A stretch of 64,000 bases of DNA from Mixia osmundae IAM 14324. Its lineage: Eukaryota; Basidiomycota; Mixiomycetes; Mixiales; Mixiaceae. The stretch lies in NCBI RefSeq assembly GCF_000708205.1, contig NW_014575559.1:832575-896574 (forward strand). The letters run 5' to 3'. The translations under genes were made by a program, and so were the position numbers. This document shows positions 47,221 through 58,344 of this stretch, one piece after another. Each line of letters begins with the position of its first letter. Position 1 is the first letter of the stretch. The notes below the pieces were generated by a model, which was not told where the DNA came from, did not search any database, and worked only from the letters and a program-made list of their open reading frames with translations.

Positions 47221-47384
47221 CGCACATCTGTCGCAGCCCGATCAGCGCATGCTCGCCTCACAAGCCGTCAGCCAAGTCGTTGCCATCCTCTTGCCCACTC
47301 GTCCTCGCCGCCGCCGCGCGCGTTCCTCTTCTTCTTTCTCGCGACACCCGGCGCCGGCGACCTCTTGACAGACCAAGCCGAGCC
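47221..47384. promoter_or_regulatory. Divergent promoter ELG1 / PEX2
   Basis: 164 bp between divergent start codons. Contains a C/T-rich tract (CTCGTCCTCGCCGCCGCCGC near 47304) but no clear TATA. Confidence 0.45.
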
Positions 47385-49036
47385 ATGCAAGGCTCAAGCA
47401 GCGCTGCGTTCTATGCAGATGCAGCACTACAAGCCAAGCCAGAGATCGAAAATCTCCGTCATGGCTTGGCAGACTTCAAAGCACCACCACTGCGAATCAC
47501 ACGAGTCGGCCAACTTGATGCCGAGTTGCTAGACAGGGAGCTCGAGTCTATCCTCAGAGAGCCCGTCTCTCGCGCTCTACAGAATCTCAGGGTGCGCTAA
47601 TTCTGATCAGCTTCATCGGTGGTGCAGCTGAGCAAGAGCGACGACAGGGAAGCGGCAGATCATCTTTAGAGCCTGAACTCAAGGCGCTCTTGCAATTCTT
47701 CATATTGCGGCTGTCCATCTACGAGTCAGGCGCATCCTACGGAGCCACACTCCAGAATCTCAAGTATCGCAACGAATGGCTGCACGGAGGCAATTGTCAG
47801 TCACTTTGCGCTGTTAGCCTCTGACGCGGGCTGACTTGCTGGGTCGTCGTCGCAGTGGAATCCTCGCCCGCTCGACAGCCCCTCACGAAGCTTCAACTGC
47901 ACGCCTACACTGCACTCAACGTCTTGCCTACGTATGCACACGCAAAAGCCCGCGACTTTATGCTCTCAAAAGGCTGGGGAGATTATCCCACACCTCGATC
48001 CTACACAAGCTTACTCTTTCATCCCTTTGATGCCCCTGCGTCTTCCTCGGCGGTATCGCGACGGGAAAGACGGGACAAGCGAAAGCGAGAATGGAAGAGA
48101 GCCGTTTGGAAGGCTCTCAATCTAGCAGAGCGAACTTGGGCAGTCCTCAAGCTGGCCAACTTTCTCGTCTTTCTCTATGACGGCAGGTCAGTCACCTCCT
48201 TGCATCAGTGACGCGCGGATGCATTGTTGAATTTGTCTGGCAGGTATCGAACTCTGATCGATAGGATATTGGGCATGAGGTTGACCTATGCCCACCGAGC
48301 AGTCACGCGCAACGTCAGCTTTGAGTTTCTCAATAGACAACTCGTCTGGGAGGCCTTTACAGAGTTCTTGCTCTTCCTCATGCCACTCATCAACTTTCGC
48401 AAGCTTCGACAGAGGCTCAACAGATGGGCTACCACCTCTCGTCCTATCGAGATCTTACTGGCTGCCTTGCCTGCACCTGTACGACGAACGCTCAATCTTC
48501 CCGATCCACGTCATTCTACTAGCTCACGCAAAGGGAAAGACAAGGAGGAGACAAGAGGCCCACTCGATTTCCTACCTGATCATATTTGTCCAATCTGTTA
48601 CACCAATTCAATCGCACCTCCAACCGTTGTACCCGATGGCGGGGTCATCTCGAGCGACCCTGCAGACCCGGGCGCTTCCACCTCTGCTCTTGCCACGCTC
48701 GAATCACATAGCCAGATCAATCACCATGGCGATCAGGACAACGGCGTCAAGATTCCGTATCAAGTCGATTGCTGCCAGGGACTCTACTGCTATTTCTGTA
48801 TTGTCAACAAGCTCGTACAGTGGGAAGAAGACAACAGCGATACGCAAGAGTATTGGCCTTGTTTGCGCTGCGGCAAGGGTGTCAAGAGTGTGATCAGACA
48901 AGTACCGGTTGTCGAAGAATCGCCGACTGTCGAGCCAGAAGAGGACAGCGAAGACGAGCGAGGGGGAACAGACGACGAGCAAGATCAGTCTGCATTGGTT
49001 GACTTGCCCGCAGCAGAGGAAAAGTGGGACGAATGA
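47385..49036 (+). CDS. PEX2: Peroxin-2, RING E3 of the peroxisomal import complex
   Basis: One of the three RING peroxins that ubiquitinate Pex5 at the peroxisomal membrane. Exons 47385-47591, 47633-47795, 47856-48186 and 48244-49036 give 497 aa. Family blocks: RVGQLDAELLDRELESIL, SIYESGASYGATLQNLKY, and RTLIDRILGMRLTYAHRAVT with SFEFLNRQLVWEAFTEFLLF. The RING includes CPIC, CCQGLYCYFC and WPCLRCG. A 70-residue insert sits between the first and later zinc ligands, and an acidic tail follows. The exon 2 start could be six bases later (acceptor after GAGCAAGAG); both keep frame. Confidence 0.92.
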
Positions 49037-49104
49037 AATGCTTGTTCTTTCCAATGCAGACCATGTACAACACGACAGCAGCCGCAGCAGCAGCAGCACA
49101 AGCA

Positions 49105-51085
49105 TCAGAAGCGCACTGCTGCTGATTTCTCTACCATCTCGATTGGCACCTTGTGACCCACGAGATCTCTAATGTTGCTGATGCCATACTTGATCATCGT
49201 TGGCCGTTCTAGAGAGAGTCCCCATCCGAGTGCACGAACGTCTTTGGGCAAACCCATCGGTTCGAGCATTTCCGGTCTGAACATCCCGCTATTGCCAATC
49301 TCTACCCATTTGCCTAAGCCTGCATGATAAGAGAAGATCTCCAGAGAGGGCTGTCACATCGTGTCATTCTGCTCAGCTGCGAGTTGCGAGCAAAGATGTA
49401 GGATGCTGACCTCTGTGTAAGGATTGAAAGCAGGCTTGAAGCGCAAGTTTTTGACGCCCATCTTTGCAAAGAAGACGTCCATGAAGCCTGTCGAAGTCCC
49501 GACACTACTAAGCTCGAGTAGGAATTTGAAGTATGTCAGAACCGACCGATCAGATCGCCAAGCGTGAGATTGTAATCTGCCACAACGCCTTCGACCTGGT
49601 GGAACTCGGCCAGATGAGTTGCATCTACCGCTTCGTTTCGGAAAACACGATCGATACTGAAGAGTTTTGTGGGCTTGAAACCTCCTGGCTGGTTGGCGAG
49701 CTTGTAGAGCATGTTGGCCGATATGGCAGTCGTGTGAGTACGCAAGACGAGTCGTTCGGTATCGGATTGCTTCCAGGGAGATCGATAACCTATCGAACCG
49801 TATCCGCCCGACTCGTGTACTTTTCTCACTTTGGCTAGGTAGTCCTCTGGAAAATCGTCTGTCGAAGCGGGGTCTGCTCTTTGGCCGAGTGCGTCAGCTT
49901 GTGTGAGGGTGAGGGCTCAGGCAACGAGCCTTTGACGTAAAAAGTGTCTTGTAGCTCTCGAGCCGGATGTTGCTGAGGTACAAAGAGAGCATCGAAATTC
50001 CAAAAGCAAGACTCCACAAACTGGTTCGTCGGCATCTCGCTGAACCTACGTTATCGCCTGGGAGGTCAGCAGCGTAAGGCTGATCTCCGAGACTGCACGT
50101 GCCCCATCTCGAAGAAGATGTTCCTGAATTCCTCTCGTACTTTGAGTAACGGGTGGAGTGCTCCTGCTGCGGGTGGCATGCCTTCCGCATCGAAATTGAA
50201 TGGCTTGAATTCCGCCGTTTTCCACGCTCCGCTGTTCCACAAGACAGTGGTATCAGCGACAGACGATAGGCTGACAGCTGAGTTTGTCGAACCTTTGCAG
50301 CATCTCTGCCGTGAGATCCGTTTCCAATTTCGCAATCTTTGTGGAGAATTTGGGCCCTTTGCTGACACTCTGATACGCGGTCCGTCTGCGCGAGAGAGTT
50401 TGACATGGGTCTGGATCGCAAGATGGGAGCAGACGCACTTTATTGCTGTGAGCTTTCGTTTGCGATACTCGGACGCGACGGTGCTCGGTAGTGGTTGCCC
50501 GTTCTTGAGCGCCTGCAGGTCTGATCTGACTTGATCCGGCACGTCCGAGAGCTGCGGATCAGGACTGGCTGTTCAGACTGTACGAGGCAGACTGAAGAAG
50601 AGCGACGCACTGCTTGAGCGAACCCGTCGCCATCTTTCTTGATCCACTTTTTCTTGAATGCGTTCAATTGACCCACTTTGGCAGTATCTGGCCCTAGCGT
50701 ACTCTGTGAAAGCCATAGACTTCAGCCAGAAGCCGTTTGTGCTAAGCGTCGTCGGCCAACCTGAAGCTGCTTGGCGGTCTGTGGGCCAGTAGCGAGTACT
50801 TGCCATAACCGCCATTCGGGCGATCCCTTCTCTGTTACTTCTTCACCCTCTGCACTGAGCACTGCTTCTTCTTGTGCATGACTCTCCATGAGCACCATCT
50901 GCGCTTTCCGACAGGTTGAGCCAAGCCTTAGAGGGCAGGTAGTGAAGGAAACGAGCCTGCTTGTCGACGAGTGAAGTGAGCGCTGCTCTGACGGCTGCTG
51001 CGTCCAGACCCAGCGTTCGAGTGTCTGGTATGCTCGCATTCTGGTCGAGGAAGTCCAAGATTGTCTGAGCCACTTGGGAGGTCAT
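49105..51085 (-). CDS. FRS2: Phenylalanyl-tRNA synthetase alpha subunit, cytosolic
   Basis: Catalytic subunit of the heterotetrameric PheRS. The N terminus [19 protein letters not shown] is the winged-helix tRNA-binding domain, then [20 protein letters not shown]. Core motifs: [103 protein letters not shown] and [18 protein letters not shown], all near-identical to the human enzyme. Six or more short introns are needed; I did not fix all. Stop codon 49105-49107, 68 bp from the PEX2 stop. The upstream CTG/TTG-initiated extension is discarded in favour of the ATG at 51085. Confidence 0.93.
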
Positions 51086-51233
51086 ACTGGCTGACGCTGC
51101 GGGCTCGTGGCTCAGTTCAGTCAAGTAAGTCAACAGGCTCGACGCTCAGCGGCAATGCCCCCAGCGTATAACCGGTCCTATAAGATCCGCGTCCGTCGGA
51201 GCTTGTAGCCGAGCAGCAGTCTAGCCATCCAGC

Positions 51234-52372
51234 ATGTCCGCCGTCGAGCACCCAGAGAAGGCTAGCAAGCTCAATTTGGTCGACCAGTTCGAAGTGAGTT
51301 CCCTCGAGCTAAGTCTCAGCCGAACGGAGCTGACCCCACACTTTTTAGTTCTATGGTACGTCGATGACCCTCGAACAGTCATAGGTTTGCTCACTATCAG
51401 CACGGAATAGGTCAATACCACACCAATAGAGTATGCTCGGCCCGAAGATGACCCTGCTGCGAAGGCTGAGGCTATAAAAACAGGTCAATGTGGCAATCCA
51501 CATCATCTGCGTCCCCCTCATCTTCTGGACCACCCTCATCCTCTCCCAATCATGGTCACCCACACTGGCTTCCTTCTCTCTCGAGATCCGTAGCTTCAGA
51601 CAACAAGTGGACGTGACCATCCCGCTCCTCATTGCGACGAGTTACGCATCCTATTTCGTTCTGCTCGACTGGTTCGCCGGTGTACGATCTCGATCCAGAC
51701 TCATCACGCGTCCTGCTGAGTCGTGGTCGTGCGATCGTGCAGGCTTTGTATGCTCCTGTTCTGCTGGCTATGGGCGTATCGAGCAAGGTCATCTACGATA
51801 CCGTCAGTCGCGCCGCCTCTCTTCCATGCGCGCTGGCTCATAGAGGCCATACAGGTCGATGATCCGCTCAAGAAAGCCGGTATCGTCTTTGTGGGCTCAT
51901 GGATCGCACAATTCGTCGGTACGAAGCAAGCGAGATACACGAGCTTGAATGCTCATCCGGCGATACTGTCTATGGCAGGGCATGGCAAGTTCGAAGGAAG
52001 AGCGCCCGCTCTCTTTGATAGCCTGTTCCAGTGTATGTCTTTCCTTGCTCCTCACGCACTCGGCTGACGATCGTTCGCAGCACTCGTTCTGGCTGTGTGA
52101 GTCGATGGCACCTCAGTCTACACTTGATCTGAGTCTGAGCAGGTTCTTTGTCTTTATGGAAGTCCTCTTCGCACTCGGCTATCGTCGCGAACTCCACAAA
52201 ACACTCAAAAACGTAAGTTCATTCTCTCCATGCGCATGGGCAAGACGACTGAATGCAATGGGATCCTTTGCAGAGAATTGGCAAGGCCGTCACGGCTTAC
52301 AGACGGGATGCCAAAGCCAAGGGCAAAGGCGATCCAAAGTCTGTCAAGCAGCAACCGCTTTTCCGAGCTTAA
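51234..52372 (+). CDS. MPO1: Mpo1-like (DUF962) fatty-acid alpha-dioxygenase
   Basis: ER membrane protein of the DUF962 family; yeast Mpo1 removes one carbon from 2-hydroxy fatty acids in phytosphingosine breakdown. Exons fixed: 51234-51293, 51349-51355 (7 nt), 51411-51430 (20 nt), 51484-51681, 51743 to about 51790, about 51850-51918, 51979-52032, 52081-52096 (16 nt), 52143-52212, 52274-52372. Together they spell FE-FYG-QYHTNRVNVAIHIICV (iron-site histidines), PLIFWT, SWIAQFVGHGKFEGRAPALF and VFMEVLFALGYRRELHK, the family hallmarks. Only the join between exons 5 and 6 is unsettled. Divergent from PheRS alpha across 148 bp. Confidence 0.88.
51349..51355 (+). other. 7-nt microexon of MPO1-like gene
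   Basis: TTCTATG, flanked by TTTTTAG and GTACGT. It supplies Phe-Tyr plus the first base of Gly in the conserved FYG motif. Removing it loses the motif and breaks the frame. Confidence 0.8.
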
Positions 52373-52444
52373 CGAACGCGTCACCGGGAATTGTATGCCT
52401 CCTGAAGCCATTGCATCGAAGTCTGTGTCTGATCGATCGAGTGA

Positions 52445-53236
52445 CTAAGAATCTGGTTCTCCAACTTCGTCAATCTCCCTCTCGTCTGCTTCTGGCCTTT
52501 CGTTGTCGATCAGCGCTTCCTCATCCTCTTCTCCTTCGCTCATCGTAGCATCAATATTTGCAACCTGACCGGTGGTGATGACCGTTTCGTCGCGTCCCGT
52601 CGCGGCATGATGGGCAATATTGAGCAGAGCCGCCTCTGATTGCGTCGGCGCTTCTTGCGTCAGAATAGGCTCCGAGGATAGATTGGCGCCGATGAGTTCG
52701 AGGATTTCCGTCATCTGATCTTCCGACAGTCTATCCGCCAAATCTTCAATGCACTGTCAACCCTCCATCGCGTCAACTTGATCGGCGCCTGGAGGCCAAT
52801 GTGTGCACGCAGACGCACGACTGATAAACCGGCGGGAGAACGAGGACAGGTATTGAGGAGCGAGAGCTTCTCTCTGCGCGAGAGCAACGGTCTGTCTCTC
52901 CCCTCGTAGGTCATAACGTTCAATGACGACACGATCCTCTTGACCCCCTCTTCGTCCATTCTCGAGCAATCTGACACAGCTGTATTGAGCAAGTATGCCA
53001 TGATCTGTCGACGCACATGCTGTCACTCGTGCCCAGCCTCGAGGAGAGGGAGACAGAGAGCGACGTACTTGGTACTGAATGTTCTTTGCATTGCTGCTCA
53101 CAATCTGGCCTACCGTCTCGGGTGTCGCGAGGGAGAGCGCATCGATCTGGGCTCGCTGGGCGTCTTTCTCTCTCTTGAGCTGATGGAGGACCTCATAGTC
53201 GCTGAGAAGCCCATAGATTGGCTCGAGCACTGACAT
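52445..53236 (-). CDS. RPC17: RNA polymerase III subunit RPC17/RPC9 (Rpb4-like)
   Basis: Stalk subunit of RNA polymerase III, partner of RPC25. Exons 53236-53069, 53019-52819 and 52753-52445 give 225 aa. Conserved elements: MSVLEPIYGLLSDYEVLHQL (family start with LxNxEVL), an HRDC-like middle (MDEEGVKRIVSSLNVMT), SRREKLSLLNTCPRSPAGL (the LTKxExLxxxNxxP motif) and IEDLADRLSEDQMTEILELI at the end of the fold. A 70-residue acidic tail follows, longer than in yeast. Start chosen as the ATG at the family N terminus; it lies 77 bp from the divergent TIP41 ATG. Confidence 0.85.
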
Positions 53237-53313
53237 GCATGCGCCTGCCAACTGTCAAACAGACGCGTCAAAGCGAGTCAAGCAGTCCTTTGAGAGAGCG
53301 GTGGTGATGCAAG

Positions 53314-54462
53314 ATGGCACAACATCAACTGTGGAGTGACGGACAGGATAGAGGAATAGAGATTGCAGGCTGGTCCATACAAGCTCACAAGGCTCCCATC
53401 CTCAATGCAGCCCAGACAGACAAGTTGAGCCAACTCATCCACGCTCCTCCTCGCTCTTGCTCACCGATGGGTTGACCCTACTCAGAGCGACGGCCGAACT
53501 CGACTTTCCCTTGCCAGAGATCTGCTTCGGCAACAACTCGCTCACGCTCCGACACAAAGCATCACGATCGAGCTACGTGTTCGATACAATGAGCGCTTTA
53601 CACGCTGTCGATCCGACGGGCGAACATCCCACCGGCGGCTTGCTGGGTGTCAAAGTTGCTCACGCGAATGAATGGCAATCTACTCGAGATCCTGTCCTGT
53701 CCGGCTGGGGAACGACACAAGAAGCGCAGACATTGAAGATTGCCAAGAAATTCGATTGGTCTTACACGACTGCTTACCCCGGTCATTCGCCCGATGATTC
53801 GCTCAGCTGGCAAGTGAGAAAGGACCACAACGGTATACCGATGGAAAGGCTGGCCTCCCAGACAGAGCCGATACTCTTCTTTGAAGAAGTGTGTCTGTTC
53901 GAGGACGAACTACATGACTGTGGCACTTCGCGTCTCGACGTACGCATCGTACGTGAACACGCTCGACCAGCACTTTCTACTGAGCCTAGTGTCCGTCGTA
54001 CAGAGGGTCATGCCATTTGGTTTTTTTGTTCTGTCGAGGTTCTTTCTACGGATCGATCGTGTCCTCTTTCGTATATTCGACACACGTCTCTTTCACGATT
54101 TCGCCACAAACGAGATCATACGAGAGACCAGAGGACGACAAGCAGCCTACGATACCGTCTTGGCACAAGCAAAAGCCGAACGGAAGGACGATCTGAGTGC
54201 TTTGAACGACCCGGTATGGGTGGCCCATACGCTCGGTTTGCTCGACCGGATACCCTCGTCAACATCGACGAGTGCTGTAAGCAGCACAGCTTCCTATTTG
54301 GCGCAGAACACTCGTCAAGCAAGTACAGTCGTACCCGGCGTCTGCCTGCCGAATCGGACACCGCAAATTGTAGCCCATCGCAAGAATCAGCCGAGCGAGT
54401 CGATCAAGCTGCCGACCTGGAACGGCGACGTCACGCAACTAGAGATAGCTCAGATGAGCTAA
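53314..54462 (+). CDS. TIP41: TIP41-like regulator of TOR/PP2A signalling
   Basis: Tap42-interacting protein family, controls PP2A-like phosphatases downstream of TOR. Exons 53314-53423, 53486-53948 and 54004-54462 give 343 aa. Family blocks in order: GIEIAGWSIQAHKAPIL, LDFPLPEICFGNNSL, FDTMSALHAVDPTGE, FDWSYTTAYPGHS, EPILFFEEVCLFEDELHDCG, then across intron 2 RVMPFGFFVLSRFFLRID and FRIFDTRLFHDF. The C-terminal 100 residues are polar and less conserved. Junction phases agree and each restores a conserved block. Confidence 0.93.
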
Positions 54463-55062
54463 GAGATGCAGAGAGGACAAGCGTAACGACGTTGCAATTT
54501 GTTTTTATGTCGAATTACAAAAGGGACTAGCGCCAACTTGTACCTCTGTCGATTGATTGTAGCCTCTCTTTTTTTCTGGTTTCCCCTCTTTCTCAAAGAA
54601 CTGTGGACTCATCGTTCCCACCATTCGTGAAGAAGTGTCTCTTTGTATGTACTTTGTGACGAAAAAGAAGAAAACAGCCTGGCAGAAGAAGGGTTGCATC
54701 TCGTCTCTCTCATGCGGCGTTGAGCGTCAGAGTGCAGGGCGGGTAGTCAGAGTTTATTGACCATCAGAGGGCAAAGGCTGGTTCGTCAGTCTATCTTTGT
54801 CGAGGATTTTGCGTAAGTAGGGGGCGTTTGCGTAAGTTGGGGGCATTTGTACAGGTAAGGGCGAGCAGCGAGAACGTTTGTATGTCGAGACAAGGTAATG
54901 CAGAGGCTTGGATTTTGCAGGTGATGAATGGGTTGCTGCTATGGACACATGACAAGTAACATCTTTCTCTTTCGCTCTCTCTCTCGAGCCCAGGGGATAT
55001 CATGCTTTTAAAGCATTTCTCTCATCTTGCCTTTCGGACCGAGCAATCATGCGCCGGTCCGA
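54463..55062. other. Convergent 3' region TIP41 / WHI3
   Basis: 600 bp between convergent stop codons, unusually large for this window. Contains a 19-bp tandem duplication (54808-54845) and T-rich stretches suitable for 3' end formation. No supported gene. Confidence 0.45.
54808..54845. repeat. 19-bp imperfect tandem duplication
   Basis: Two adjacent 19-bp units starting TTTGCGTAAGT (54808-54826 and 54827-54845) differ at two positions. Each carries a GTAAGT splice-donor-like hexamer on the plus strand. Confidence 0.65.
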
Positions 55063-58000
55063 TCAGAAGCGAGAGTTGGATTGCGAAAAGGGCGAAAAGG
55101 TACCGGACTCGAAAGCTTGGTAGCCCGCCCCTCGTCTTTCTTCGTTTGTCATAGGCGGAGGCGACAGAGCAGAGCCGACCGAACCACCATCGTGTGGACT
55201 GGGCCCGCGCACTGTCAGGTCGCGCACGCAGGTCAGCTATGTCAGCTTGCTCTTAGAGCGACCTACGGAAGAGGGGATTCTTAGAGAACGAAACGCGAAT
55301 GCCAGATCGCACGAGTCCTCCGAGCGTGTTGCCGTTCATCTCATTCATGGCGCGAGTAGCGGCATCGGTCGATTCGAACTCGACGAAGCACATTGGGCCA
55401 TTGGATTTTTGACGGAAACAGAGTCGTCTGAAGCCTTGCAAGCGCTGAAAATGAAGTCGGAGTGTTTCTTCGAGCTGACGAATCGAAGAAGCCGACGCAG
55501 CAAGCTGTATTTCTGCATCAGCACCGTTTTGAACAGCTTGTCATCAGGACTTACCGAAGGTAGGCCACCAAGATAGAGCGTATTGCAAGGCGGATTGACA
55601 GACTCGGAACGCTGCGTTCCAGCGGGAGGGCTGAACGTACGCGAAGAATTGCTCGAGCGCGATGCGGCCTCATACTGTTCTGCTGCCTTGTCATTGATGC
55701 TCGCTTGTGCGAGTTCGTGCTGAATGGCTTCGAGAGCAGAGGGACCGTAGTGCTGCGAGAGACGCTCCAGTGCAGCCGAGTGGTTACGCTGACCACCCAT
55801 GGATTGAGTGAGACCGGATGAAAGGTACTCTGAAGGTGGAGACATGGCACGCTGCTGCATCTGCGCCATAAAGTCCGACTGACTTCTGAAGACCTGAGGG
55901 CGTTCTTGGAAGGTATCGTGAGATTCTTGGGGCGGGGAAGCCCATGCAGAGCTAGCGAGCGAGTTGTTGCGTGCAGCTTTGAGTGCGGCAGTGGCTTGCA
56001 ATGCGCGCAAAGCTTCTTGTTCGCGCTCTCGGAGGCTGGCAAGTGCAGCACTTTGAGCATTCTTGGCAGGATCGAAGCTAGGACTGCCACCGAGAGTTGC
56101 AAGATTGGGCGTCGAGATGATACCTTCTGCGCGTGCAGCATTGCGTGCGAGATTGAGCAAAGGCGCGATCGATGCGTTGCCGGCAGCATTGCCGACATTG
56201 GTCGTGGCACTACCGAGGGGTGCATCGTTGCTCAAGCCACGTTTGGTGTGCAGGTTCTTCTTGGCCATCTCTGCCTTGAGCACATTGCCACGCTCGGCGT
56301 CGACTTTGCGACCAGTCAAGATGTTGCGAGCGTCAATCGCTTCCGTACGTGTCTTGAACTTTGCAAAGCCGATGATCTGTCTGCGCGAGGCCATCGATGC
56401 CGACTGTGGATTGCTCTGCTGAGATTGCTGCTGTTGCATAAAGTGATTGAGCGTAGACTCGATCGAGTTTGTGCCAAATGCATCGTCATAAGCATTCAGG
56501 CCAAAGTTTGTCTCTACGCCTTGCGAGCTTGACGATCCGGGCGGGACCTTGAGCGTGGCGGCTTCGAAGCCAGGACAGAAGATGAACATGTTCTGGAACT
56601 CGCGCTCTTGCATATCGTCCGGAAAGCCGACGACAAAGATCGTGCTCACTTCCTCCTGACCATTTCCAGGTATGCCAAGCGAGCTGAGACCGCCTGAAAG
56701 GCTTGTGTTGGCGAGCAAGGGCGCCTGACCAGCATTGAGGGCCTGCTGAGCTTGCATGAAGTCTGCCAAGGCGCTCGCATTGGCGAGTCCGTTGCCCGTA
56801 GTGCCATATGACCCCGTGTTGCCCAGCTGAGGCGAGGTGAGCTGATTGAGTGCAGCAAGCGACGCAAATTCGGCGTTCATGGGCATGCCCGACGGCGTCT
56901 TGCTCTGTGGAGGCTGCGCAAATGCAGCAGCGTTCTGCTGAGCTTGCTGGACTGCTCTGAGCTGGTCGACCATGAGCTGACGCGACCCGGCCTGAGCTTG
57001 AGCTTGAGCAAGTGACGTGCGCTCGAGTGGCGTGCGCTGGAGACCCAAGCCTTGGGGGAAGAGAGCAGTCTCTCGCAAATGAGTGGGCGAGTACTTTGAC
57101 GATCTGCTGCCGTTGGTGGCTGTGTCGGCATCGTCCCCAAAAGGTGTCGGCCATCGAGGTTCCGAATCGCGAAACGGTGACGGGCTGACGCTGTTGGACG
57201 AGGCAGCAGAAGATGAGGGCTGCTGACGATCACCAATGATGCCACCTGTGTTGGCAGAAGAAAATTGTTGAGCGTGATTTGCACTGCCGCTGCCGTTGCT
57301 GCTGCTGTTGTTTCCCGTGGTCGAAGTCATGCCGGCCAAACTGCTCGAGCTAGAACCAGAGGGGCTAAAAGGCTCAACGTGAGGACTGAGCGGACTCGCA
57401 AGACCAGCGACGGTCGAGTTGAACTGGTCTTCACGTCTTGCGGCAGCCTTGGCAGAAGCGGTCGAGGAGGCGGACTCTGAGTGGTGATGCAGCGACAAGG
57501 GCTGCTGCTGTTGCTGCTGTTGGGCACGGGTACCGTTGGTGGTCATGGAAGCAAGTGACTGGCCTACAGACGGCTGCTGGGCGCCAAACGAGGCCGAGAG
57601 GGACGAGCTAGACGTGACAGAGGGCGTGGTGAGATTGGTGGAACCTCTGCTGTGGACTGAGGACTGGTTTGACCAAGTCCGGTGCAAGAGGGGCGGACTA
57701 GCAAAACTCTGAGCGGCTCTCTGAAGATCAGTCTGCTGCTGTAGATCCTGACGAGACGTGTCTGCTCGACTGGTCGCCAATGGCTGAGCCGACTGAGTCT
57801 GTTGCTGTTGTTGCGCAAATTCGTAGAGCGATGCTCGGTCGTAGCTCGCCAGCGTGTGAGGAGAGGACATCCAATTCGCCTGGTGATGGTAGGGTGGCTG
57901 AAGCGAAACGGGCGACAGGCTGCCGACGGACGAGACCTCTGACGATGACGGTATCGATGGCGACAGGAGCGTGTCGACGCGTAAGAGGTGCTCGTGACGA

Positions 58001-58344
58001 TCAAACCTGTCACGGACCGGACTCTGAAAGATGGTCTCGCTCGGTCCTGTGCTACTGCGCCGTGGGTCGTCATTGCTTTGGTAGTATCGAGACTGTTCAC
58101 CCGCTGTTGGCGTCGCCGTCGGCGTCAGAGAGTCATGGTGGACAAGTGCTGCCCTTCCCGGTGTCTGACTACCCCCTTGATGGCCGGCTAGCGTGGCGGT
58201 CGAGCTTGAGGATGACATGCTGGCAGATGACGATGCCAAACTGACGGATGACGAGTCCCTCTTTCGGGTCCGCTCTCGGGCCTGTCTGTCCATCGTTGCT
58301 GGCGGAGACGGTTGGGAGAACCAGTCTGCGGTGACGGTGGTCAT
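55063..58344 (-). CDS. WHI3: Whi3-like RNA-binding protein with two RRMs
   Basis: Homologue of fungal Whi3, which binds G1-cyclin mRNA and governs cell size and mating decisions. Exons 58344-55555, 55474-55267 and 55211-55063 give 1048 aa in frame. The first 600 residues are Ser/Gln/Thr-rich with several polyglutamine runs. RRM1 begins STIFVVGFPDDMQEREFQNM and ends RRQIIGFAKFKTRTEAIDAR, with a Gln/Ser-rich insert inside. RRM2, CNTLYLGGLPS joined to LEETLRLHFQRLQGFRRLCF and GPMCFVEFESTDAATRAMNE, is split by an 80-nt intron. A third exon adds 49 residues after SKNPLF. Without it a stop follows at once; the intron (55266-55212) has canonical ends. Confidence 0.87.

Noticed and set aside
55906-56532. 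208-aa plus-strand frame
   Set aside because: Antisense to the RRM1 region of the Whi3-like gene.
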